From the NCBI RefSeq assembly GCF_900109735.1, contig NZ_FOAS01000001.1:248001-312000 (forward strand): a stretch of 64,000 bases of DNA. The letters run 5' to 3'. Positions 42,971-50,344 of the stretch are shown here, one piece after another; position 1 is the stretch's first letter, and the number at the start of each line of letters is the position of its first letter. Position numbers and translations under genes: made by a program. This DNA is from Atopomonas hussainii. GTDB lineage: Bacteria; Pseudomonadota; Gammaproteobacteria; Pseudomonadales; Pseudomonadaceae. Under the pieces are notes generated by a model that was not told where the DNA came from, did no database searches, and was given only the letters and a program-made list of their open reading frames with translations.

Positions 42971-44278
42971 ATGAGTGAAGTCAGCAGCCCAACGCTGATT
43001 TCGATCCTGCAGCAGATCAACATGGGTGTTGTGCTGCTGGATGACCAAGCGCGGGTGCACTTCTGGAATGACTTCATGGCGGTCAATTCCGGCTTACGCC
43101 CTGAACAGGCGCTGGGCAAAGCGCTGTGCGAGTTATTCCCCGATCTGCCCGAGCCGTGGCTGCGCAAGAAGCTCGATAGCGTGTTTATGCTCGAGAACAT
43201 GGCGTTCAGTAGCTGGCAGCAGCGCCCGCACCCGTTCAATTTTGCCGGTAGCCGACCGATTACCGGACAAGCGCAGAAGATGTTCCAGAACGCGACCTTC
43301 TTCCCCTTGCGTGAGGCCGATGGAGTGATTCGCTTGGTGTGCCTAGCGCTGACCGATGCCACCGATATCGCCATGCAGCAACTGGAGCTGGCCGAGCTCA
43401 ATGCCCTGCTAAGCGCCGAAAAAGAAGAACAAGCACGGCTGATCAAGCGCTTGGAAGAAACCCAAGCGCAATTACTGCAATCAGAAAAAATGGCCGCCAT
43501 CGGCCAGCTGGCTGCCGGCGTTGCCCACGAGATCAACAACCCGGTGGGCTTTGTGAACTCCAACCTAGGCTCGCTTAAAGGCTATGTCGATGAAGTGTTT
43601 GCGCTGATCAACAGCTATCAAGCGCTGATCGAGCAACACGGCAACGAGGCGCTAAAAAGCGAACTGGCGGCGCTGAATAAAAAGGCCGATTTAGATTTCT
43701 TAATCTCAGACTTGGCCGAGTTGATTCGCGAATCGCAGGGCGGGCTGGATCGGGTCAAGCGCATCGTCGTCGATCTGCGCGACTTCTCGCATGTCGATAG
43801 CAGCGAATGGAACATGGCCGACCTGCATCAGGGCCTCGACAGCACGCTGAATGTGATCTGGAACGAGATCAAATACCGCGCCGACATTATCAAGGAATAC
43901 GGCGATATTCCCGCCGTGGAAGCCATCGGCGCGCAGCTCAACCAAGTGTTTATGAACCTGATTATCAATGCCTCACACGCCTTGGGCGAAGGCGGTCATA
44001 TCTGGCTGCGCACTGGCCAAGTCGACGATGAAGTGTTTGTGCAGGTGCAAGATGACGGTTGCGGTATTGCCGCAGAAAACCTTGGCCGCTTATTTGAGCC
44101 GTTCTTTACCACCAAGCCGGTGGGCAAGGGCACCGGGCTTGGCTTATCGCTGGCCTACAGCATTGTGAACAAACACCATGGCCGCCTCGAGGTGAGTAGC
44201 GTGGTCGGTCAGGGCACCACGTTCACCGTCTGGTTGCCCAAGACCCAGCCTAAAGCTGCAGAAGTGGCCAGCGCTTAG
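42971..44278 (+). CDS. PAS-domain sensor histidine kinase
   Basis: A 435-residue soluble kinase. A PAS domain covers about residues 5-140, a coiled coil (140-170) leads to the dimerisation helix with His186 in GVAHEINNP, and the ATPase domain has the N box LNQVFMNLIINASHAL, DDGCGI and a G2 box GKGTGLGLS. No membrane segment was seen, so the signal is probably cytoplasmic. It is the third gene of the receiver-CheC-kinase operon. It ends with a tail-to-tail overlap of a few bases with the lipoprotein gene. Confidence 0.88.
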   Translation: MSEVSSPTLISILQQINMGVVLLDDQARVHFWNDFMAVNSGLRPEQALGKALCELFPDLPEPWLRKKLDSVFMLENMAFSSWQQRPHPFNFAGSRPITGQAQKMFQNATFFPLREADGVIRLVCLALTDATDIAMQQLELAELNALLSAEKEEQARLIKRLEETQAQLLQSEKMAAIGQLAAGVAHEINNPVGFVNSNLGSLKGYVDEVFALINSYQALIEQHGNEALKSELAALNKKADLDFLISDLAELIRESQGGLDRVKRIVVDLRDFSHVDSSEWNMADLHQGLDSTLNVIWNEIKYRADIIKEYGDIPAVEAIGAQLNQVFMNLIINASHALGEGGHIWLRTGQVDDEVFVQVQDDGCGIAAENLGRLFEPFFTTKPVGKGTGLGLSLAYSIVNKHHGRLEVSSVVGQGTTFTVWLPKTQPKAAEVASA

Positions 44279-44760
44279 CTGGCCTTAGCGGGGAAACGCC
44301 CGGGTGCTGCCGGGGCTTCGCTAGCCGGCGGGGCGGCTTCGCTGGGGCTTGGCGTTTGCGGCTTAGCTTCGCGGTATTGCTCGTAACCTAAACCCACCTG
44401 CGGCGGATTGGCGATCAGCTCGATTTGCTTGATGTCTTCGATGCGAAACACCATTTCACCGGTGTTTTCACGGTCGGCGTAGGCGTGAATTTTGTCGTCG
44501 TTACCCCAGTAGCGCACCTCTTCCAGGGTGATAAAGCCACGCTGCGCGCGGTTGTTTTTGATCAGCCGATACAGCGGTTGGGCGATGCGCCCGTAATAGT
44601 AGTAGCTGTCCATGCCGCTTTCGCTAGGCACATTAAAGTGAATAAAGGCCCAGATGCGTTGCTCGGCGCTATCGGCCACCAGCGCTTTAACTTCCGCTTC
44701 GGGTTGCTCGCAGGCGCTGAGTAAAAGGCTAAACACGAGAAGAAGAAGGGGCTTGCGCAT
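44275..44760 (-). CDS. Lipoprotein of unknown function
   Basis: A 161-residue protein with a lipoprotein signal: LLLLVFSLLLSAC with Cys17 as the lipidation site, giving an expected position in the outer or inner membrane facing the periplasm. The mature part (residues 20-130) has a distinctive YYYYGRIAQPLYRLI stretch and a WGNDDKIHAYAD segment; the end is Pro/Ala/Ser-rich. I do not recognise a family. The start at 44760 is preferred over a longer frame to 44931 because only it gives the lipobox at the right place. Confidence 0.65.
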   Translation of the reverse strand: MRKPLLLLVFSLLLSACEQPEAEVKALVADSAEQRIWAFIHFNVPSESGMDSYYYYGRIAQPLYRLIKNNRAQRGFITLEEVRYWGNDDKIHAYADRENTGEMVFRIEDIKQIELIANPPQVGLGYEQYREAKPQTPSPSEAAPPASEAPAAPGRFPAKAS

Positions 44761-44833
44761 GGGCGTCCTTGGCAGGGGGAAATAAGCTACCCACATTAAC
44801 CAAGGCGCCCAACAAGGACAAGCCGCGTGCGCC

Positions 44834-45325
44834 TTAGTGGCCTTGGTGTGCGTCGTGCGCGGCGGCAGGTTGTGCGGCGCTGGCGGGCTGCTCAACCTTG
44901 ATCTCGACCTGCACTTCGCCGGCTTTCTCAAAAATCAGCGTCAGGGCAAAGCTATCGCCTTCGGCCAGCGGTGCGGTTAAGCCCATCAGCATCAGGTGAT
45001 CAGCGCCGGGTTTCAGGGTGGCGGTGCCGTGCGCGGGGATATCCACAGCATCGACTTGGCGCATTTGCATCAAGCCGTTTTCGTGTACGTGGGTATGAAT
45101 TTCCGTGACGGCGGCGCGCTCGGTGCGCGCGCCTAATAAGCGGTCCGCTTCGCCACCGTGGTTCATGATGGTCAGATAAGCGCCGCCATTGGGGGCCACG
45201 GGTGGCAGCGGGCGCGCCCACGGGTGATCAATATGCAGAGCGCCGGCTTGGTATTCATGGCTGAGTGTCCAAGGGCTGGCGCTGAGCAGGGTGGCGGCGG
45301 CAAACAAGGCGAGCAAACGGCGCAT
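44834..45325 (-). CDS. PCu(A)C copper chaperone
   Basis: A 163-residue exported protein with a signal peptide (LLALFAAATLLSASPW) and the PCu(A)C domain, which binds copper(I) for cytochrome oxidase assembly. The metal site is the H(M)-x-M pattern in TEIHTHVHENGLMQMRQV and the downstream GADHLMLMG. The C-terminal tail is Ala/His-rich (AHDAHQGH). It lies upstream of the lipoprotein on the same strand and may be co-transcribed with it; copper responsiveness is not evident from sequence. Confidence 0.83.
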   Translation of the reverse strand: MRRLLALFAAATLLSASPWTLSHEYQAGALHIDHPWARPLPPVAPNGGAYLTIMNHGGEADRLLGARTERAAVTEIHTHVHENGLMQMRQVDAVDIPAHGTATLKPGADHLMLMGLTAPLAEGDSFALTLIFEKAGEVQVEIKVEQPASAAQPAAAHDAHQGH

Positions 45326-45458
45326 GGCGTCTCCGAAAAAGATTAAAGCGCACAGCCTAGCATGCCGATAGGGGCTGCTTACTGTGGCAGGTTGTCACAT
45401 TGGCCGCGTGCCTTTGGCAGTTAGCGACTATGCTTGAGGTAAGTTTTTGGGAGTCCCT

Positions 45459-46358
45459 ATGAGCAAAGTAACGGTGCTGGTGGTCGATGACGCCGCGTTT
45501 ATTCGTGATCTGGTGAAAAAGGGGCTGCGTTCGCATTTTCCCGGCGTGCAGATCGAAGAGGCGATCAACGGCCGTAAGGCGCAGCAAATTCTCGCGCGGG
45601 TGCCGATTGACTTGGTGCTGTGCGATTGGGAAATGCCGGAAATGAGCGGTCTAGAGCTGTTGACTTGGGTGCGCAGCGAGCAAAAAACCGCCAAGGTGCC
45701 GTTTGTTATGGTCACCAGCCGTGGCGATAAAGAAAACGTCGTGCAGGCCATTCAGGCGGGCGTTTCCGACTACATCGGCAAGCCCTTCTCTAACGATCAA
45801 CTGGTCACCAAAGTTAAGAAAGCCTTGGCCAAAGCCGGCAAGTTGCAGTTATTAGCGCAGCAGGCGGCAAAACCGGCCAGCACAGGTTTTGGTGGCGACT
45901 CGCTGAGCGCCTTAACCGGTGGCAAGGCGGAAGTCGTGGCACCCAGCAAGCCAGCCGCCAGCGCGCCGCCTGCCGCTGCCCCGGCAACGCCTGCGGCGAA
46001 ACCTGCCAAGCCGGCCCCAGCAGGGCGTGGGCAAGGCACGTTGCGCCTGCCCAACAGCAGCTGCGAATGCGTGATCAAAGCCCTGAGCCTTAAAGAAGCA
46101 CAGCTGGTGGTGAAAGTGCAGGAGCCGTTACCGCAGGTGCTGGAGTCCGCCGTGCTCGACCTGCAACAGGGCGAAGACAACGAAGTGGCGCGCTTAAATG
46201 GCTATCTGCACAGTGTCGCGGCGATGGAAAACAGCCCGGCCAGCGAGTGGCTGCTGGTGCTGTTTCGCTTTGTTGATAAAGACCCGCAGAAGCTCGATTA
46301 CCTGTCACGGCTGATCGCTCGTGGCTCGGTACAGAAGCATTACTCCCCCGGTGCTTAA
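45459..46358 (+). CDS. Response regulator with Ala/Pro linker and unknown C-terminal domain
   Basis: A 299-residue protein. The receiver domain (1-125) has Asp10-Asp11, the phosphorylation site Asp56 (LVLCDWEMPEMSG) and a conserved Lys in YIGKPF. A low-complexity Ala/Pro linker (about 160-195) leads to a C-terminal domain of about 100 residues (RLPNSSCECVIKALSLKEAQLVVKV) that I cannot assign firmly; a PilZ-like or similar small beta domain is possible. It starts at 45459 with GGGAG upstream. It is near, but not in the same operon as, the CheC module. Confidence 0.75.
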   Translation: MSKVTVLVVDDAAFIRDLVKKGLRSHFPGVQIEEAINGRKAQQILARVPIDLVLCDWEMPEMSGLELLTWVRSEQKTAKVPFVMVTSRGDKENVVQAIQAGVSDYIGKPFSNDQLVTKVKKALAKAGKLQLLAQQAAKPASTGFGGDSLSALTGGKAEVVAPSKPAASAPPAAAPATPAAKPAKPAPAGRGQGTLRLPNSSCECVIKALSLKEAQLVVKVQEPLPQVLESAVLDLQQGEDNEVARLNGYLHSVAAMENSPASEWLLVLFRFVDKDPQKLDYLSRLIARGSVQKHYSPGA

Positions 46359-46476
46359 GGCACGCTCGGCAGGGTTAATCAGGTGCGCTGTTTCACAGCC
46401 CAAAGCCACGGCCCTCGCGGTGTGCGCCCTGCCCTGCTAGTCTTTTTAATCCCTGTTCTTAATGTGTTCCACGGCC

Positions 46477-47382
46477 ATGCTGCGTTTATTGATGTTTGCT
46501 GTTGGCGCCAGTGCCTTGCTCGTGATGTCGGCCCCCGTGATGGCGCTGACGGTGTACAAGTACGTCGATAAAAACGGCGTGGTGACCTACAGCGACCAAG
46601 CGGCGCCCGGCGCGGAAGTGTTTCAGTTTCGTGATCGCATGGTCGAGCGCATCGAAAGCCAAGTAAAACTCAGCAGCAAAAAGCACGAAGCCGGCGAAAC
46701 CCTGATCGTCGATAACCAACTGCATGCGCCGGTACAAATCGAGCTGAGCCTGTCGGGCTTAAGCAACGTCAGCGGCGCGCCGGATCAACCGTTGACCTGG
46801 GTGCTGCCGCCGCGCAGCAAAATCCGCCTGCTCACCTTGGCCCCGCGTGATGTCAGCAAGCCGATGCGCTACAAGTCGCGGTTAAAAACCGCCTTGGGTG
46901 ACCCGCGCCTGCTGCCGAAAAACTACGCCTACCCACTGCCTTGGCGTGGCGGGCCGTTTCGCTTAACCCAAGGCGCCAACGGCAAATACAGCCACTTCAC
47001 CCGCAAAGGCCGCTACGCCATGGATATCGCCATGCCGGTGGGCACGCCGATTGTCGCCGCCCGCGCTGGGGTGGTGGTAAAAACCGAAAACCAGCAGAGC
47101 GGCCGGGGTAATAACCCGTCGGGTAATTTCGTCCGCGTGCTGCATGAAGACGGCACCATGAGCGTGTACCTGCACCTGATGCGTGGCTCGGTGAAGGTGC
47201 TGGAAGGCGAACGGGTCAAGGTTGGCCAGCTGCTCGCGCGCTCCGGTAACACCGGTAACAGCACCGGGCCGCACCTGCACTTTGTGGTGCAGCGCAACGT
47301 TGGCCTGGCCGTCGAGTCGATTCCCTTCGACTTCAGCCAACCGGTTAACAGCCTGCCCAATTTCGCTGTGGGTGGTGATTAG
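46477..47382 (+). CDS. DUF4124 / M23 peptidase-like exported protein
   Basis: A protein of about 301 residues with a signal peptide, a DUF4124 segment (VYKYVDKNGVVTYSDQAAPG) and an M23 (LytM-type) domain near residues 150-290. The H-x-H element GPHLHFVVQ and YLHLMRG are present. The first zinc-ligand position, usually His-x-x-x-Asp, reads Arg-Tyr-Ala-Met-Asp here, so the first ligand is not canonical. Possible roles are cell-wall hydrolysis or regulation of amidases. The start is taken at ATG 46477; 46462 is possible. The gene ends immediately before the phoX Pho-box array. Confidence 0.75.
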   Translation: MLRLLMFAVGASALLVMSAPVMALTVYKYVDKNGVVTYSDQAAPGAEVFQFRDRMVERIESQVKLSSKKHEAGETLIVDNQLHAPVQIELSLSGLSNVSGAPDQPLTWVLPPRSKIRLLTLAPRDVSKPMRYKSRLKTALGDPRLLPKNYAYPLPWRGGPFRLTQGANGKYSHFTRKGRYAMDIAMPVGTPIVAARAGVVVKTENQQSGRGNNPSGNFVRVLHEDGTMSVYLHLMRGSVKVLEGERVKVGQLLARSGNTGNSTGPHLHFVVQRNVGLAVESIPFDFSQPVNSLPNFAVGGD

Positions 47383-47383
47383 C

Positions 47384-47423
47384 CAGTCATCATTTGGACA
47401 TCTTTTGGTTATGTCGTCGTCAT
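47384..47423 (+). promoter_or_regulatory. Tandem Pho-box array upstream of phoX
   Basis: Four heptads with 11-bp period: CAGTCAT, TGGACAT, TGGTTAT and TCGTCAT at 47384, 47395, 47406 and 47417, with four-base spacers. The repeat starts 2 bp after the M23-gene stop and ends 53 bp before the phoX ATG. It has the same four-heptad layout as the pstS array, which supports PhoB control of the phosphatase. Confidence 0.7.
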
Positions 47424-47476
47424 AACCGCGCAGCACCCTGCGGCAAGACCTTGGCCCAAGACCGAAGGATTGCCCG

Positions 47477-49369
47477 ATGAGCCGTTTTGACCTGCAAGAC
47501 CAACGTAACCACCCCCGTAACTCAACCCCGGCGCTGACCGCGCTGATCGACCGCGCCTTGAGCCGCCGCCGTTTTCTCGGCGTGGGCGCGACGGCCGGTG
47601 CTGCGAGTTTTCTCACCTTAAACCCGCTAAGCCACGCAGTGGCCGCTGCGGCTAACAGCCCGTTGCTGGGCTTTAACGCGATTAGCGCCTCTGGCGAAGA
47701 CACCCTGCGCCTGCCGCAAGGCTACCGTTGGGAGGTGCTCGTATCGTGGGGCGACCCGCTGTTTGCCGATGCCCCGGCGTTTAGCGAAAGCGAGCGCAGC
47801 GAGGCGGCGCAGAGCCGTCAGTTTGGCGACAACAATGACGGCATGAGCTTCTTCCCGCTGGCTGCCGACCGCGCCCTGCTGGCGATCAATAACGAGTACA
47901 CCAATCAGGAATACCTGCTGCCCGCCGGCAAAGTGACCAGCCTTGCGGATGTGCGTGCCGACCAAGCGGCGCACGGTGTGTCGATCATCGAAATCGCTCT
48001 TAAAGACGGCCGCTGGCAGCGCGTGCTGGATAGCCGCTACACCCGCCGCATCACCGCCAATACGCCGATGCAGCTGAGTGGCCCTGCCGCCGGCCATGCT
48101 CTGCTGCAAACCCAAGCCGACCCCAGCGGTCGCGCCGTGCTCGGCACCTTTAACAACTGTGCCAACGGAGAAACTCCGTGGGGCACCTACTTAACCTGCG
48201 AAGAAAACTTCAACGGCTACTTCGGCAGCCAAGACCCGGCGCTGGCGCTTAGCGCCGCGCAGAAGCGTTATGGCATTGCCGCCGTGGATGCCGGGTTTGG
48301 CTGGCATGCCTTCGATGCGCGGTTCGACTTGGCTAAAGAGCCCAACGAAGCCAACCGCCACGGCTGGGTAGTAGAGATCGACCCGCGCGATCCGCAGTCG
48401 GTGCCGAAAAAACGCACCGCGCTGGGCCGCTTCAAGCACGAAAACGCCGCCTTGCACATCAACAGCGATGGCCGTGTGGTGGTCTATTTGGGCGATGACG
48501 AACGTGGCGAACACCTCTACAAGTTCGTCTCGGCGCAGCGCTTCGATAAGAGCAACCCGCAAGCCAACCGCGACTTGCTGGATGACGGCACCTTGTACGT
48601 GGCGCAGTTCAGCGCCAAAGACGGCGAGATTCGTGGCGAAGGCCGCTGGCTGCCGTTGGTGCACGGGCACAACGGCCTGACCGCGGCAAACGGTTTTGCC
48701 GATCAGGCCAGCGTGCTGATTCACGCCCGCTTAGCCGCAACGGTAGTGGGCGCCACCACCATGGATCGCCCCGAGTGGGTGGCCGTGCACCCCAGTGGTC
48801 AGCAGGCCTTCTGTACCCTCACCAACAACAAAAACCGTGGCACTGAAGGCCAGCCCGTGGGCGGGCCAAACCCGCGCGCGGCCAATCACTACGGGCAGAT
48901 CCTGCGCTGGGCGCCGGCTGGCGGCGATCATGCCAGTGAGACGTTCAGCTGGGACTTGTTCCTTATGGCCGGTAACCCCAGCGTGCACCCCGGCACAGCT
49001 TACGCAGGCACGGCGAATATCGACGCCGACAATATGTTCAACAGCCCGGATGGCATCGGCTTCGACGCTGACGGGCGGCTGTGGATTCAAACCGACGGCG
49101 ATTACTCCAACCAAGGCGACTTCGCTGGCATGGGCAATAACCAAATGCTCTGCGCCGACCCCAACAGCGGCGAAGTGCGGCGTTTCTTGACTGGGCCGAT
49201 CGCCTGCGAGATCACCGGGCTAACCTTTAGCCCCGATCACACCGCCATGTTCGTCGGCATTCAGCACCCCGGCGAGGAAAAAGCCCCGTCGCACTTCCCG
49301 CATGGCGGCATGCCACGCTCTAGCGTGGTGGTTATCACCCGTGAGGATGGCGGCATCATCGGCGGGTAA
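47477..49369 (+). CDS. phoX: PhoX-type alkaline phosphatase
   Basis: A 630-residue exported phosphatase of the PhoX/DUF839 family, which uses calcium and iron to release phosphate from organic phosphate esters. The twin-arginine signal SRRRFLG is at residues 29-35, so the folded, metal-loaded enzyme leaves through Tat. Family landmarks are GDNNDGMSFFP, NEYTNQEYL, NGETPWGTYLTCEENFNGYFG and the metal-site run DRPEWVAVHP. Starvation control is suggested by the Pho-box array in front. A terminator follows. It provides phosphate to PstSCAB. Confidence 0.9.
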   Translation: MSRFDLQDQRNHPRNSTPALTALIDRALSRRRFLGVGATAGAASFLTLNPLSHAVAAAANSPLLGFNAISASGEDTLRLPQGYRWEVLVSWGDPLFADAPAFSESERSEAAQSRQFGDNNDGMSFFPLAADRALLAINNEYTNQEYLLPAGKVTSLADVRADQAAHGVSIIEIALKDGRWQRVLDSRYTRRITANTPMQLSGPAAGHALLQTQADPSGRAVLGTFNNCANGETPWGTYLTCEENFNGYFGSQDPALALSAAQKRYGIAAVDAGFGWHAFDARFDLAKEPNEANRHGWVVEIDPRDPQSVPKKRTALGRFKHENAALHINSDGRVVVYLGDDERGEHLYKFVSAQRFDKSNPQANRDLLDDGTLYVAQFSAKDGEIRGEGRWLPLVHGHNGLTAANGFADQASVLIHARLAATVVGATTMDRPEWVAVHPSGQQAFCTLTNNKNRGTEGQPVGGPNPRAANHYGQILRWAPAGGDHASETFSWDLFLMAGNPSVHPGTAYAGTANIDADNMFNSPDGIGFDADGRLWIQTDGDYSNQGDFAGMGNNQMLCADPNSGEVRRFLTGPIACEITGLTFSPDHTAMFVGIQHPGEEKAPSHFPHGGMPRSSVVVITREDGGIIGG

Positions 49370-49426
49370 CGTGCGCCGCTGTGCTGCCGCTAAGCCGTCG
49401 GCACTGCGGCGGCATAGCGCCTATAG

Positions 49427-49468
49427 TTAACCCACCAGTCGCCCTCGTGGCTGGTGGGTTAATTGTTT
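49427..49468 (+). terminator. Terminator after phoX
   Basis: A 12-bp perfect stem, TTAACCCACCAG with CTGGTGGGTTAA, 12-base loop, followed by TTGTTT. It lies 57 bp beyond the phoX stop and just before the solute-binding-protein gene. Confidence 0.8.
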
Positions 49469-49480
49469 AAGGAGTGCTCT

Positions 49481-50344
49481 ATGTCGGCCTTATTGCGCGG
49501 TGCTGCGGTGTTGTTTGCCAGTGTCTGGCTGTGTGCCGGTGCCGTGCAGGCGCAAGAGGTACGCTTTGCCCCCGAGGCCGATTACGGCCCGTTTATCTTC
49601 CAGCAGGACGATGGTCAGATAGCCGGCCTGTCGTTGGATTTTCTGCAAGAAATCAGCCGCCATGCGGGCCTTACGCTGAATATTCTGCCGGCTAAACCTT
49701 TGGCCGAGATTCTTGCAGATGTCGCGCAAGGCCAGGTCGATGTGGTCAGCTCGTTGCGCCCAACCACCGAGCGGGCCAAATACTTGGGGTTCACTAAACC
49801 CTATGTGCAGATTCCAGCCGTTGTGGTGGACCGCAGTGATAGCGCACAACGCCTGAGTTTGGCCGCCTTGAGCGGGGCCAAAGTTGCCGTGGGCAAAGGC
49901 TATGCGGTGGAAGCCTTTGTGCGGCAGTCGTATCCGCAGATCAACTGGCAGGCGGTTCCCTCAGACGGCGTGGCGTTGCAGCAGCTCTTAGCGGGCGAGG
50001 TCGACGCCGCGGTGGCCGACATTGCCAGCGTCAGTTTTATCGTTAAACAAGAGGCGCTAGAGGGCCTGCAACTCGGTGCCGCGGTGGGCTTTGATTACCC
50101 GCTGAGCATGGCCTATCGCAAAGATGACGAGGCCCTTGGCCAAGCGCTAGAGGCGGGGCTAGCGGCGATTGAACAGCCGCAACGCTTAGAGATTATCAAC
50201 CGTTGGATGCCCAGTGATGCGCTGGCGCGGCAAGAACACCCCGGCCTAACCCCGCAAACCGTCGGCCTGTTTGGCTTACTGCTGGCGGCCTTCTTGGCGG
50301 CATGGGCGTTGTGGCGGCGTCAGCGTCGGTTGCCAACGGCATGA
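49481..50344 (+). CDS. Membrane-tethered solute-binding (SBP_bac_3) sensor
   Basis: A 287-residue protein: signal peptide (AAVLFASVWLCAGAVQA), a full bacterial extracellular solute-binding family 3 domain (about 25-250; FAPEADYGPF, IAGLSLDFLQEISR, TKPYVQIPAVVV, AGEVDAAVADIAS) and a C-terminal membrane helix (VGLFGLLLAAFLAAWALW) with a short basic tail. This layout is the sensor half of BvgS/EvgS-type kinases without the kinase part. AAGGAG precedes the ATG at 49481. The stop overlaps the next kinase gene by 4 bp (ATGA). Ligand unknown. Confidence 0.83.
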   Translation: MSALLRGAAVLFASVWLCAGAVQAQEVRFAPEADYGPFIFQQDDGQIAGLSLDFLQEISRHAGLTLNILPAKPLAEILADVAQGQVDVVSSLRPTTERAKYLGFTKPYVQIPAVVVDRSDSAQRLSLAALSGAKVAVGKGYAVEAFVRQSYPQINWQAVPSDGVALQQLLAGEVDAAVADIASVSFIVKQEALEGLQLGAAVGFDYPLSMAYRKDDEALGQALEAGLAAIEQPQRLEIINRWMPSDALARQEHPGLTPQTVGLFGLLLAAFLAAWALWRRQRRLPTA

